Below, piece by piece: positions 1 through 9,031 of a DNA stretch of 64,000 nucleotides. Position 1 is the stretch's first letter. The number at the start of each line of letters is the position of its first letter. The DNA is taken from assembly GCA_038109305.1 (NCBI GenBank), contig JAYNIR010000001.1:62001-126000 (forward strand). The letters run 5' to 3'. The position numbers and the translations under genes are program-made. The DNA is from UBA1479 sp038109305 (GTDB lineage: Bacteria > Pseudomonadota > Alphaproteobacteria > Rhodospirillales > Casp-alpha2). The notes beneath the pieces are model-generated. The model had not been told where the DNA came from. It did no database searches and worked only from the letters and a program-made list of their open reading frames with translations.

Positions 1-310
1 CCAAATGAAATTCCTCGATCCCCACTTCCACCTGGCCGGTCGGCAGGTTGGGGTTTACGGTCTCGTCCGTGCGCTTCAGCACCTTTCCAGTGACGGTGAC
101 GACGCTTTCCGGGCGCACACCCTCGACCGCCAGGAACAGCTCGCCGGAAACATCAATCACGCACTGCGTCAGGCCGTAATGGTCCCGCAGGTCGACGAAC
201 AACAGGTTGCCGTGGTCGCGCTTGCGGTGGACCCAGCCGGAAAGCCGGACGGTCTCGCCCACGTGATGTTCGCCAAGTTCGCCGCAGGTGTGGGATCGGT
301 AGGGATGCAT
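1..310 (-). CDS. aspS: aspartyl-tRNA synthetase, N-terminal part (cut by window edge)
   Basis: This is the first 103 codons of aspartyl-tRNA synthetase, the class II enzyme that charges tRNA-Asp (or Asp and Asn tRNAs in non-discriminating forms). Reading leftward from the ATG at 310 gives MHPYRSHTCGEL, then GWVHRKRDHGNLLFVDLRD and HYGLTQCVID. This is the N-terminal OB-fold anticodon-binding domain typical of bacterial AspS. The catalytic core lies beyond the window. In related genomes aspS often sits next to rnd; here rnd lies about 3 kb away on the other strand. The family call is firm. Whether the enzyme discriminates between tRNAs cannot be judged from this fragment. Confidence 0.95.
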   Translation of the reverse strand, partial: MHPYRSHTCGELGEHHVGETVRLSGWVHRKRDHGNLLFVDLRDHYGLTQCVIDVSGELFLAVEGVRPESVVTVTGKVLKRTDETVNPNLPTGQVEVGIEEFHL

Positions 311-556
311 GGGCGTCTGTCTCTTTGCTTGCCGGGAAAGTGGCGCGTCCGGGGGTTTCTAGGCTTTCAGCCCTTAAAAATCAAAGCAAAATCCGGGGCA
401 CCCCACCCTGCCGGCCTCCAAACACCCGTCGCCTCCACCGCCACGCTCCCGATGGGAACAAACCCAAAACATTTTTGACGTAATTAGGTCTATTTTTTTA
501 TTTTAAGTCTATTATCCGTTTTTTGGACACAACCCTGGACTTTAAGGAGCTCCCCC
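311..556. other. intergenic region between aspS and a broken gene, with an AT-rich tract
   Basis: No gene is visible here. The right half (about 470-535) is strikingly AT-rich for this genome. It contains a TTGACG hexamer at 475-480 followed by T-runs, and could hold a rightward promoter for the broken gene beginning at 557, but no good -10 stands at the right spacing. Confidence 0.4.
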
Positions 557-1356
557 ATGAGTGAAACCAAAACCGCCGCTGTCCTGCTTCCGCGCGCCCC
601 GCCCCCACCTATTTCGGTGACGGCGACGTTGGCGACCCGTCGCCGGGTGCCGGTTTCGGCGGCGGCGACATTACTAACGGCATCGCCTTTTACGGCGGGG
701 CGGACGGCTACTTGTTTGATTGATTTTGGGGCTTCGGCCGTTCGTTTATTCATGATTCTGTCGGTCACGGCCTGACGAATAACCCCGACGACGTGTTTCA
801 GGTGTCTTCGGTGCTGGCGGAAAACGACTTTCTCGACGCCCCCACCATGGAACCGTCGGAAGATTTCTTTCGCGGCATCGAGGCCGGGCAGACGAAACTG
901 AAGGAGCTGACCTCGGGCGGGATTCTGATCGACGGCAAGATCAAGCCCGAAGGCCCGACGGACATGATCACCCAGCGCGCCGTCACCGGCGGGGCGTTCC
1001 GCGCGTCCGCCGGTCAATCGCCCGCTCCCGCTGAGACGCCGGGTGCGAACCCGGCGGCAACGGCCAACGCAAACACGCCGCGCGTGTCGTCGTCGGAAAA
1101 ACACGAAGCCGCCGCCAGCAGGGACCTGCTGCGATCCGCATCGTCGCCCGGTCTCGGCAACGACCAGCAGGCGCGGAACATCCTTCAGGCCAACGCGCAG
1201 CAGGCGAAGGCGGACCTGGCCCGCGCCAATCAGGATACTGAGGCGGCGCGAGGCCGACCCGGCCGGCCGGCGGGTCGCCCGCACCCCGGCGATCAGACGA
1301 CGATGTCGACCTTATCGCCCGGCTGCGGCAGGTTCGCGTATTTGCGGACCAAATAG
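557..1356 (+). pseudogene. unrecognised protein, disrupted by a frameshift and an in-frame TGA
   Basis: A textbook start (AAGGAG seven bases before the ATG at 557) opens a frame beginning MSETKTAAVLLPR. After a C-rich run (about 596-609) the coding signal moves to another frame, reading PTYFGDGDVGDPSPGAGFGG and on to GADGYLFD. That frame meets a TGA at 721-723. It continues without a break in the same frame as FWGFGRSFIHDSVGHG, then VSSVLAENDFLDAP, and ends in an Ala/Gln-rich tail. The frame finally closes at 1356, running over the end of the convergent transporter gene, so the true C-terminus may be shifted too. The N-terminal half is rich in Gly and Asp. I do not recognise the family. Either the gene is decaying or the sequence has errors here. 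The limits are approximate. Confidence 0.5.
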
Positions 1357-2057
1357 ACGCCCAGATAAATGAACGGCGTGTCGAGCGCGGCGAGGATCAG
1401 CTTGGCAAGGTAGCTGGCGACGATAATCTTACCGACCACGGGCCACGGGATGTTGAGCCCTAAGCCCAGGAAAATCGAATTGACGATGATGGTGTCGAAC
1501 AGCTGGCTCAGCATCGTCGACGCGTTGTTACGAAGCCACAGGTGGCGGCCCTGGGTCACGCGTTTCCAGAAATGGAATAAGCGGACGTCCGTCAATTGCG
1601 CGACGAGGTACGCCGTCATTGAGCCAAAGATCAGCATCCCCGGCAGCGTAAAGACGCTTTCATAAGCCTGCTGAATGGCGGCGATGGAGGGATAGGCCGG
1701 GTTGGCGTCGGCCCACACCTGCGACCCCGGCAGGACCAGCGCGATCTGAATGAACACCAGCACCAGAAGGCTCATAACGAAGCCGGTGATGACCATCAGG
1801 TTGGCGCGGCGCTGGCCGTACACTTCGCAGACGATATCGGTCAAAAGGAACGTCAGCGGATATGTGATGAGCCCGGCGGTGAGGGTCACCGGCTCCCCGA
1901 ACAATCCGTCCGGAAAGGTTTCGGGCATGGCGAGGAACAGTTTGACGCCCAGCACGTTCGCCATCACCAGGACGACGACGAAGGCCGCCATCATGATGTT
2001 GTAGACGGCCTCCGCCCGCTCGCTTAATGCCGGTCTGTCGCCCGCCCCCAACGCCAT
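1293..2057 (-). CDS. yhhQ: queuosine precursor transporter, YhhQ/DUF165 family
   Basis: A 254-residue inner-membrane protein of the YhhQ (DUF165, VUT) family, whose E. coli member imports the queuosine precursors preQ0 and preQ1 for tRNA modification. About six hydrophobic segments are visible. Family landmarks include ITYPLTFLLTDIVCEVYG near the first third and LSQLFDTIIVNSIFLGLG in the last third. I chose the ATG at 2057, which gives MALGAGDRPAL and lies 13 bases after the stop of the enoyl-CoA hydratase gene, so the two are probably co-transcribed. The frame stays open further upstream, but that part overlaps the hydratase and lacks family character. Specificity for queuosine precursors is inferred from the family. 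Confidence 0.88.
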   Translation of the reverse strand: MALGAGDRPALSERAEAVYNIMMAAFVVVLVMANVLGVKLFLAMPETFPDGLFGEPVTLTAGLITYPLTFLLTDIVCEVYGQRRANLMVITGFVMSLLVLVFIQIALVLPGSQVWADANPAYPSIAAIQQAYESVFTLPGMLIFGSMTAYLVAQLTDVRLFHFWKRVTQGRHLWLRNNASTMLSQLFDTIIVNSIFLGLGLNIPWPVVGKIIVASYLAKLILAALDTPFIYLGVYLVRKYANLPQPGDKVDIVV

Positions 2058-2070
2058 CGGCTTGGCCCCC

Positions 2071-2835
2071 TTATTTCTTCTGCTTGGATTTGACGAAGGC
2101 ACCGAGCATGGCCTGCGGCTCGCCGGTTCTGAACGACCCGGCGAACACGGGGATGGTCGCCTCGGCGGCATCGTCGGGAGCCATGGCTTCCCACGACCGC
2201 ATGATCTTTTTCTGCGTTGCGACCGCGTGTGGGCCCGCGGCAGTGATGGCGGCGAGGGTTTCATCAAGCGTCCCGTCCAAATCGCCCGGCGCGGTCATGA
2301 ATTCGACAAAGCCCCAGGCATGCGCGGTCGGCGCGTCGATGACTTCCCCGGTCATCAGAAGCCAGCGGCAGCGGCCCCAGCCGATCAGCCCCGGCAGCAG
2401 CGTCGCCTCGATCACCGACGGCAGGCCGACGCGCGCTTCGGGCATGCCGAATTTGGCGCGGTCCGATGAGATTCGGATGTCGCAAGCCGCCGCCAGTTCC
2501 ATCCCGCCGCCCAGGCAATACCCGTCGATCCGGGCGATCACCGGCACAGGCAGGTCACGGACGGCGGTCATCACGCCATGCAGGCGGGTGATGAAATCAC
2601 TGGCCGAGGCTTCGTCCAGCGCCGCCATTTCGCCGATGTCGGCGCCGCCGACAAAGGCTCGGTCGCCCGCCCCGGTCAGGACCACGGCGCGGAGCCCGGC
2701 CTGACCCGAAAGGTCCTTAAGGTGCCCGTTCAGCGCCGCTATCATGGGGCTGTTCAGGACGTTCAATTTGGCTTCGCGCGCGACGGTCAGCCACGTCACC
2801 CCGCCCCGGTCTTTTCGCCGGACTTCCTCGGTCAT
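2071..2835 (-). CDS. enoyl-CoA hydratase/isomerase (crotonase) family protein
   Basis: A 254-residue crotonase-fold enzyme acting on acyl-CoA substrates in the cytoplasm. The oxyanion-hole and catalytic region is present: GYCLGGGMELAAACD carries Glu113, and FGMPEARVG carries Glu133. These correspond to the two catalytic glutamates of true enoyl-CoA hydratases, so hydratase activity is plausible. The start at 2835 (MTEEVRRKDRGG) follows a GAGGAGG sequence at good spacing; the longer frame upstream has no family character. It is upstream of yhhQ on the same strand. Such genes are often simply annotated as enoyl-CoA hydratase, and the true substrate cannot be told from sequence. Confidence 0.88.
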   Translation of the reverse strand: MTEEVRRKDRGGVTWLTVAREAKLNVLNSPMIAALNGHLKDLSGQAGLRAVVLTGAGDRAFVGGADIGEMAALDEASASDFITRLHGVMTAVRDLPVPVIARIDGYCLGGGMELAAACDIRISSDRAKFGMPEARVGLPSVIEATLLPGLIGWGRCRWLLMTGEVIDAPTAHAWGFVEFMTAPGDLDGTLDETLAAITAAGPHAVATQKKIMRSWEAMAPDDAAEATIPVFAGSFRTGEPQAMLGAFVKSKQKK

Positions 2836-3020
2836 GCTCTGTGCCTCCTCGGACCTTGAATATCCGTCCACCTGTATAGCGGCCCGCCCGGGGCGGCGCC
2901 AGATGCGCACCGATTTCGGCGTCCCGGCGGCGGCGGGCGATTGCCCCGGCGGCGACCGGGCGGTAATCTCGGTTCATCGCGACCATAAGGGGGATCACCC
3001 CGCGCTCTCAGGAGGCATCC

Positions 3021-3332
3021 ATGATCATCGACCACCGCACGTATACGGTCCAGCACGGCCGGGCCAAGGAATACATCCAATTGATGGAAACGAAAGGCAT
3101 GGCGATCCAAAAGCGCCATCTGGTCCTAGTCGGCTATTACCAGACCGCCGTCGGGCCGCTGAACGAGTTCGTGCACCTGTGGCGGTATGACGATCTGGCA
3201 GATATGGAACGCCGCCGCGCCGCCCGCGACGCCGACCCGGATTGGGCCGAGTTCCTGAAAAAAACCAAGGGCATTATGGTGAAACAGGAAAACAAGCTGA
3301 TCAAACCGCTCAGCTTTTCGCCAGACGCATAG
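3021..3332 (+). CDS. NIPSNAP family protein
   Basis: A 103-residue protein with a NIPSNAP-type ferredoxin-like (dimeric alpha/beta barrel) fold. It opens MIIDHRTYTVQHGRAKEYI, and the middle reads EFVHLWRYDDLADMERRR, the family pattern of a strand carrying a conserved WxYxxL-like stretch. A clear AGGAGG precedes the start. The gene is divergent from the enoyl-CoA hydratase gene and 45 bases upstream of rnd. Bacterial NIPSNAP proteins have no firmly established biochemical role. Some sit in catabolic or degradation loci, so no function is assigned. Confidence 0.85.
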   Translation: MIIDHRTYTVQHGRAKEYIQLMETKGMAIQKRHLVLVGYYQTAVGPLNEFVHLWRYDDLADMERRRAARDADPDWAEFLKKTKGIMVKQENKLIKPLSFSPDA

Positions 3333-3377
3333 TCCCGACGCCAAATCTTACGCCACATCAAATGCCATACCAGACGC

Positions 3378-4547
3378 ATGACCCTCATCACCACCACGGA
3401 CGCTCTTAAGGACTACTGCGCCTCCGTCAAAAACGAACGCTACATCACCTTCGATACGGAGTTTATCCGCGAGCGCACCTATTGGCCCGTCCTCTGCCTG
3501 CTGCAGATCGGCGGGCCGGACGACGCGGTCGCGGTCGATACACTGGCCGACGGCATCGATCTGTCGCCGGTCTATGACCTGCTGCGGGACCCAAAGATCC
3601 TGAAGGTGCTGCACGCCGCGCGGCAGGACATGGAAATCTTCTGCCGCGCCATGGGCGAATGCCCGGGGCCGATTTTCGACACCCAGGTGGCGGCCATGGT
3701 CTGCGGGTTCGGCGATTCCGTCGGTTATGAAACGCTGGTTTCGAAACTGGCGCGTAAATCCATCGATAAAAGCTCCCGCTTCACCGACTGGTCGGCGCGG
3801 CCGCTTTCGGAAAAGCAATTGACCTATGCGCTGTCGGACGTGACGCATCTGCGGACGGTTTACGAAAAACTTTCGGGGATGCTGGAGAAGAACAACCGCG
3901 CCGACTGGGTCGCGGCGGAGATGGAAGCGCTCCAGTCCATGGACTTCTACATCACCGACCCGCAGGAAGCGTTCGAGCGGATCAAAATCCGCAAACCGTC
4001 GCCCCGGGTGTTGGCGGTGCTGCGCGAGGCCGCGGCCTGGCGCGAAACGGAAGCACAACGCGCCGACGTGCCGCGCAACCGGATTTTGCGGGACGAAGCC
4101 CTGGTCGAAATCGCTCATCACCCGCCGAAGACGGTGGAGCAGGTCGCCCGCATCCGCGGCTTTTCCGCCAAAATGGCGGAAGGCTGGCAAGGCAAGCAGG
4201 TGATCGAGGCCGTCGGCCGGGCACTCGACCTGCCGGAGGGCGAATGCCCGCGCCCGCGCGAACAGATCGTCCTGCCGCACGGCATCGGCCCCGTCGCCGA
4301 CCTGTTGAAGGTTCTGCTCAAGATGTGCGCCGAGGATTCAGGCGTCGCGCAGCGGCTGATCGCGACTGCGGACGAGATCGACCACATCGCTGCCTTCGGC
4401 AAGGACGCCCAAGTGCCGGCGCTCGGCGGATGGCGGGGCAAAGTGTTTGGCGAACTGGCGTTGAAGCTCAGGAGCGGCGACATCGGCCTTGCCATGAACG
4501 GCAACCGCATCGAAATCATTGAGGTCGACGAGGTCGACGGCGCATGA
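3378..4547 (+). CDS. rnd: ribonuclease D
   Basis: A 389-residue 3'-5' exoribonuclease of the DEDDy family, active in tRNA and other stable RNA 3' maturation. The catalytic motifs are visible: FDTEFIRE with Asp26 and Glu28; LKVLHAARQDMEIF (motif II); and YALSDVTHL (motif III with the Tyr-x3-Asp arrangement). The C-terminal half carries the HRDC domains (around RNRILRDEALVEIAHH and following). Length matches alphaproteobacterial RNase D. The stop overlaps the start of the next gene by four bases, so translation is probably coupled. Confidence 0.95.
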   Translation: MTLITTTDALKDYCASVKNERYITFDTEFIRERTYWPVLCLLQIGGPDDAVAVDTLADGIDLSPVYDLLRDPKILKVLHAARQDMEIFCRAMGECPGPIFDTQVAAMVCGFGDSVGYETLVSKLARKSIDKSSRFTDWSARPLSEKQLTYALSDVTHLRTVYEKLSGMLEKNNRADWVAAEMEALQSMDFYITDPQEAFERIKIRKPSPRVLAVLREAAAWRETEAQRADVPRNRILRDEALVEIAHHPPKTVEQVARIRGFSAKMAEGWQGKQVIEAVGRALDLPEGECPRPREQIVLPHGIGPVADLLKVLLKMCAEDSGVAQRLIATADEIDHIAAFGKDAQVPALGGWRGKVFGELALKLRSGDIGLAMNGNRIEIIEVDEVDGA

Positions 4548-5173
4548 CCGGCACGCATGTTCTTGTCGGCCAGTACGACTCGCCGTTCCTTCGCCGCGTC
4601 GCGGTGAGCATGCATTATTACGGCGTCCCGTATGAACGGAACGTGCTGTCCGTTTTCAGGAATGCCGATCAGGTCGCCGACATCAATCCGCTGATCAAGG
4701 TGCCGGTGCTGATCCTGCCCGACGGCGAAAAGATTTTCGACAGTCTGGTGATCCTAGATTATCTGGACGAGCTCGCCGGCCCGAAAAACGCCCTGACCCC
4801 GCCGGACGGCCCCCGGCGCCGTGCCGTGCTGCGCGCCGCCACCATCGGCGTCGGAATATCGGAAAAGTGTGTGGCGTTATCCATCGACAAAAACCTGCAT
4901 GCCAATGCGCCGTCCCTGCAGTGGCGGCACCGGGTGCGCCACCAAATCAAACTGTGCCTGGAATGGATCGAAGCCAACGCGTCGCCGGAGGGCCCCTGGT
5001 ACTTGGGCGATGACCTGACCCAGGCGGACATCACGGTCGCCGCGGCGCTCGACCATCTGATGCTGCGCCATCCTGGCGAACTGGATTGGGATGCGTTGCC
5101 GAAAACGCGGGGGGTCTACAACCGGGCGCTGGCGCTGGATTGTTTCAAGGCCGTGCCGCTGATCGAAGGATAA
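4544..5173 (+). CDS. glutathione S-transferase family protein
   Basis: A 209-residue cytosolic GST-like protein. The N-terminal thioredoxin-like domain reads VGQYDSPFLRRVAVSMHYYG, followed by the cis-Pro loop KVPVLILPDGEKIFDSLVIL. The C-terminal all-helical domain includes WYLGDDLTQADITVAAAL, the usual N-capping motif region. The ATG overlaps the rnd stop (ATGA). A Ser in DSPF occupies the usual catalytic Tyr/Ser/Cys region, so glutathione conjugation is possible but unproven. It converges on ppx with a short gap and no obvious terminator. Confidence 0.88.
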   Translation: MTGTHVLVGQYDSPFLRRVAVSMHYYGVPYERNVLSVFRNADQVADINPLIKVPVLILPDGEKIFDSLVILDYLDELAGPKNALTPPDGPRRRAVLRAATIGVGISEKCVALSIDKNLHANAPSLQWRHRVRHQIKLCLEWIEANASPEGPWYLGDDLTQADITVAAALDHLMLRHPGELDWDALPKTRGVYNRALALDCFKAVPLIEG

Positions 5174-5187
5174 CGGTTGGGCGGGTG

Positions 5188-6729
5188 CTATACGTCGCCG
5201 AAGGCGCAGTCGTCGAAGCCTAAGGACTTGGCAAGCGTCTTAAGGCGCCGTTCCACCGCATCGCCGAAGAAAACGTCCGGGCCTTTCACCGGCAGTTTCA
5301 ACGTTAGAATTTTCCCGCTGGGCGCCAACGCCGTCTTGCCGATCAGTTCGGGCGCCGAGCCCGAAACCGTGTGAGCCAGGCGCAGCGCATACCCCACCGC
5401 CTTGGCATGGCGCAGATCGTCGTCGTTCAAAAGCCCGATGGGGGCGGCGGCGAAATCTTCGTCCGGGTCGCCGTTGTAGCGGATGAACACGGCCTTGGCC
5501 AAATAGGCGCGGTCTGGATGGGTCAGCCCGGCGAACGGCAGGCGCAACACCCGGAAAAACGAATGCCGGGCGCGGTAATCGGGGTGTTCGATCCAGCCGA
5601 TGTCGCTCAGCAGACTAGCGGCATAGCGGAGCCGCGCCTGCCTGGGTGTTTCATCGGGGAAAAGCGGCGCCATCCAATCCCGCATTTCAGCGCCCAACAG
5701 GCTAAACCGGCCGGCCCGTTCGGCGAGCGTTTCACACCCGGCGATCAACGGGTCCTGGCGGCGGATGTCTTCGGGCAGCCCTTTCAGCATCTGGCCCTCG
5801 CGCATACCGAAGCCGGAAAATACGACCTGCGCGGGGCGCGCCATGTCCAACAAGCGCCGCATGGCGACGGCCGCGAACGGCAGATTTTCAACCCGCCGGC
5901 GCGGTACCGATTTCATCTGCTTTAGGCTATTCTGGCTTAACCCCGCGATCACGTCGGTAAAGTTGCACGCGCCGGAATAGCTCATGGTAAAGCCGTCGAT
6001 GATGTGGACGGGATATTTGGTCTGTTCAATGAAGATGCGCGCCAACGTGCGCCACGATCCGCCGACCGCGAAAAACGTCCGGCCCTTGGCGTCTTTGATC
6101 CAGTCGTGCGGCGCAAGCATGTCGTCGACCCGGCGGGCGGCCTTGGCAACGTTGCCGCCGGCCGCCTCGGGCAGCCGCAGGTGACCCAGCGGCAAAGTAG
6201 CGTTGGCGCCGAACTGGCCGCGGTCGAGGGCAATCAGGTCGAGCGAGCCGCCCCCCAGGTCCCCCAACAGGCCGTCGGCGTCGGGAACCCCGCTGAGCAG
6301 GCCAAGCGCCGCAAGCCGGGCTTCTTCCGCGCCCGACGGGATCTGCACGGTGACACCGAAGGTGGATTCGATTTCCTCGACGAACTTGGGGCCATCGGCC
6401 GCATCGCGCACGGCTGCGGTGGCGACCAGTTCCATGCGCTCCACCCCCATCACCTGGGCCAGGCGAATGAACCGGGCCAGCGCATTGCGCGCGTGCTCTA
6501 CCCCTTCCGGGTTGAGCTTGCCCGTTTTTTCGAGCCCCCGGGCGAGCCCGCAATCGGCTTTTTCGTTGAAGATCGGAACCGGCAGGCGGGCCGGCGTATC
6601 GTAAACCACAAGGCGCAGCGAATTGGACCCGATGTCGATCACCGCAACCCGCCCGTGATGATCATCCCCGCCGGGGCGCCCAAAATTGGAGGCCGCATCA
6701 CCGGCGCCGGAATTTCTAAGAAGGCTCAT
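5188..6729 (-). CDS. ppx: exopolyphosphatase (Ppx/GppA family)
   Basis: A 513-residue Ppx/GppA phosphatase that removes terminal phosphates from polyphosphate and/or hydrolyses pppGpp. The ASKHA-type fold shows the phosphate-1 loop VAVIDIGSNSLRLVVYD near residue 28, the catalytic Glu region IPSGAEEARLAALG, and the phosphate-2 loop LLGDLGGGSLDLI. The C-terminal part contains the HD-like helical domain. I prefer the ATG at 6729 (MSLLRNSGAG) because the frame upstream of it runs into ppk and is Arg/Pro-rich without family character. It lies 55 bases downstream of ppk on the same strand, the classical synthesis/degradation pairing. Ppx versus GppA specificity is not resolvable; the context favours Ppx. 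Confidence 0.92.
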   Translation of the reverse strand: MSLLRNSGAGDAASNFGRPGGDDHHGRVAVIDIGSNSLRLVVYDTPARLPVPIFNEKADCGLARGLEKTGKLNPEGVEHARNALARFIRLAQVMGVERMELVATAAVRDAADGPKFVEEIESTFGVTVQIPSGAEEARLAALGLLSGVPDADGLLGDLGGGSLDLIALDRGQFGANATLPLGHLRLPEAAGGNVAKAARRVDDMLAPHDWIKDAKGRTFFAVGGSWRTLARIFIEQTKYPVHIIDGFTMSYSGACNFTDVIAGLSQNSLKQMKSVPRRRVENLPFAAVAMRRLLDMARPAQVVFSGFGMREGQMLKGLPEDIRRQDPLIAGCETLAERAGRFSLLGAEMRDWMAPLFPDETPRQARLRYAASLLSDIGWIEHPDYRARHSFFRVLRLPFAGLTHPDRAYLAKAVFIRYNGDPDEDFAAAPIGLLNDDDLRHAKAVGYALRLAHTVSGSAPELIGKTALAPSGKILTLKLPVKGPDVFFGDAVERRLKTLAKSLGFDDCAFGDV

Positions 6730-6784
6730 ACGGGGAAACCTGCCCTGTTCGGGGTTTAAGGCCTTCCGGGGCGCGGGCCGCGGG

Positions 6785-8986
6785 TCAGCCGCCCTGCTTT
6801 CGGAGCGAATGGGACTTGTGACCGCCAGTGCGGTCAAGCGCACTGCCGCGTCCGGAAAGCGACGGATTGGTCATGAAATAATTATGCGCCGAAAACCCGT
6901 CCATATCCAGCCGCCGGGTGCCGCCGGCGCCGTCCAATTCCCAGCTTTGCGCCGCATCGCGCAGGTTGGCGCCCATGATTTCGTCCAGCACCTGGGTATG
7001 GACGGTTTCGTTTTCGATCGGGACCAATGTTTCGATCCGGCGATAGAGGTTCCGAGGCATCCAGTCGGCGGAGGAAATATACACCTTGGCGTGGCGCGAC
7101 GGCAGGGCGTGGCCGTTACCGAAGCAGACGACCCGTGAATGTTCCAAAAACCGCCCAACGATACTTTTAACGCGGATGTTTTCCGACATGCCTTCAACGC
7201 CGGGCCGCAGGCAGCAAATGCCGCGGATGATCAGTTCGATCTTCACCCCCGCCTGGGAGGCTTCGTAAAGCGCTTCGATCATCACCGGATCGACCAGCGA
7301 ATTCATCTTCGCCCAGATCGCTGCCGGCTTACCGGCCTTGGCGTTGTCGATTTCGGCGTCGATCAGGTCGACCAGTTTATCGCGAAGCGTGAACGGCGAA
7401 AATGCCAGTTTCTTCATTGCCGTCGGCTTAGCGTACCCGGTCATGTAGTTGAACAGCTTGGATGCGTCCTGCGCCAGGTCCTTGTCGCAGGTGAAGAAGC
7501 TCAGGTCCGTATACACCTTGGCCGTGATCGGGTGGTAGTTGCCGGTCCCGAAATGGCAATAAGGGCGGAGTTCCGTTCCTTCGCGGCGGACAATCAGGTT
7601 GACCTTGGCGTGGGTCTTCATGTCGACGAAGCCATAAACGACCTGCACGCCCGCGCGCTCCAAATCCCGCGCCCAACGGATGTTGGCTTCTTCGTCGAAC
7701 CGGGCTTTCAATTCGACCAGCGCGGTCACGGATTTGCCCGCCTCGGCGGCTTCGATCAGCGCGGCGACGACGGGCGAATCGTTGGACGTGCGGTAAAGCG
7801 TTTGTTTGATCGCGACGACGTTGGGGTCGCGCGCGGCCTGTCGCACGAATTGGACCACCACGTCGAAACTTTCATACGGGTGATGGACGATGATGTCCTT
7901 TTGGCGGATGGCGGCGAAGATGTCGCCGCCGAAGTCGCGGATGCGTTCCGGAAACCGGGCGTTGAACGGCGAAAACAGCAGATCCGGCCGTTCGCTCAGG
8001 ATCAGCTGCTTGGTGTCGACCAGACCCAGAAGCCCCAGGTTCGGCATTACGTCTTCCGACGACGCTCCCAATTCGCCGATGACGAAGTCGCGCAGTTCCT
8101 GCGGCGCGGCGGCATTGAAAGTCAGGCGGATGACGCTGCCGCGGCGGCGGCGTTTCAAGGCGGATTCAAACGTGCGGACCAGGTCTTCGGCTTCTTCGTC
8201 GATTTCCATTTCGCTGTCGCGCAGCAACCGGAAAGTAGCCTTTTGCAGGACCTTGAAGTTGGGGAACCACAGGTCGAGGAATTCGCCGATCACGTCTTCA
8301 AGCGGGATGAAGCGGATTTCCCGCCCCGGCAGCCGGACGAACCGGTCCAACTGGTTGGGCACGGGCAAGAGTGCGCGCAATGGTTCTTCCATTTCCGGCT
8401 GGGTCAGGCTGAGAACCAGTGCGAAGCCCAGGTTCGGCAAAAACGGAAACGGGTGCGCTGGGTCGACGGCAAGCGGCGTCAGCACCGGCATTATGGCGTC
8501 GACGTATTGGCGAAGCCACGTGCGGTCACGGTGGGTCAAGTCTTCGGCGCGAAGAACGTCAAAGTCCTCCGCCGCCAGTTCCCGGGCCAGAGAGCCCCAG
8601 CAATCGTGCTGAGCTTCCATCAGGCGGGCGACCTCCTGATGGATGGCGAGAAGCTGTTCGGCAGGCGTGCGACCGTCTTCGGACGGCATGGTGACGCCAG
8701 CCCGCACCTGACCTTTAAGGCCGGCGACGCGGACCATGTAAAATTCATCAAGGTTGGACGCCGAAATCGACAGGAAGCGCAGCCGCTCCAAAAGCGGGTG
8801 ATGCGGATTGTTAGCTTCCTCAAGCACACGGCGGTTGAAGGCGAGCCAGGAAACCTCGCGGTTGATGTACCGTTCCTTAAGGTGGTCGACGCGGGATTTT
8901 CGGTGACCCGCGCGCTTGGGCGCATGCGCGGCGTCCACCGACTTGCCGTCCTTCTGGCCGGATTGGGAAGATTGTACGTCGTCCAT
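6785..8986 (-). CDS. ppk: polyphosphate kinase 1
   Basis: A 733-residue PPK1, which reversibly polymerises the gamma phosphate of ATP into inorganic polyphosphate through a phosphohistidine. Domain order matches the family: N domain (REVSWLAFNRRVLEEA, about residues 43-58), head domain, then the two PLD-like catalytic domains. His459 in MKTHAK corresponds to the autophosphorylated His of E. coli, and the second conserved His lies in FLEHSR near residue 625. HFGTGNYHPITAK and YISSADWMPRN are further family signatures. A short basic extension of about 35 residues precedes the N domain. A perfect 23-bp inverted repeat and a PHO-box-like sequence lie just upstream. Confidence 0.97.
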   Translation of the reverse strand: MDDVQSSQSGQKDGKSVDAAHAPKRAGHRKSRVDHLKERYINREVSWLAFNRRVLEEANNPHHPLLERLRFLSISASNLDEFYMVRVAGLKGQVRAGVTMPSEDGRTPAEQLLAIHQEVARLMEAQHDCWGSLARELAAEDFDVLRAEDLTHRDRTWLRQYVDAIMPVLTPLAVDPAHPFPFLPNLGFALVLSLTQPEMEEPLRALLPVPNQLDRFVRLPGREIRFIPLEDVIGEFLDLWFPNFKVLQKATFRLLRDSEMEIDEEAEDLVRTFESALKRRRRGSVIRLTFNAAAPQELRDFVIGELGASSEDVMPNLGLLGLVDTKQLILSERPDLLFSPFNARFPERIRDFGGDIFAAIRQKDIIVHHPYESFDVVVQFVRQAARDPNVVAIKQTLYRTSNDSPVVAALIEAAEAGKSVTALVELKARFDEEANIRWARDLERAGVQVVYGFVDMKTHAKVNLIVRREGTELRPYCHFGTGNYHPITAKVYTDLSFFTCDKDLAQDASKLFNYMTGYAKPTAMKKLAFSPFTLRDKLVDLIDAEIDNAKAGKPAAIWAKMNSLVDPVMIEALYEASQAGVKIELIIRGICCLRPGVEGMSENIRVKSIVGRFLEHSRVVCFGNGHALPSRHAKVYISSADWMPRNLYRRIETLVPIENETVHTQVLDEIMGANLRDAAQSWELDGAGGTRRLDMDGFSAHNYFMTNPSLSGRGSALDRTGGHKSHSLRKQGG

Positions 8987-9005
8987 TGCCCAAGTGTACT
9001 CCGCC

Positions 9006-9028
9006 CGGGCCGGTGAGTCACCGGCCCG
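9006..9028. repeat. perfect 11-1-11 inverted repeat upstream of ppk
   Basis: CGGGCCGGTGA and TCACCGGCCCG face each other across a single G at 9017. The element lies 20 bases before the ppk start and would sit in its leader. It could be an RNA hairpin that terminates or attenuates read-through from the SDR gene upstream, or a protein-binding operator. There is no T-run, so a classical terminator is not supported. Confidence 0.6.
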
Positions 9029-9031
9029 AAC

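Noticed and set aside
721..723. TGA as selenocysteine or recoded Trp
   Set aside because: No SECIS-like hairpin was seen after it, and interruptions elsewhere use TAG and TAA, so a recoding scheme does not explain the set.
490..1284. Long leftward frame opposite the broken gene
   Set aside because: Arg-rich and low-complexity, as antisense shadows of high-GC genes are; the rightward strand shows clear protein character.
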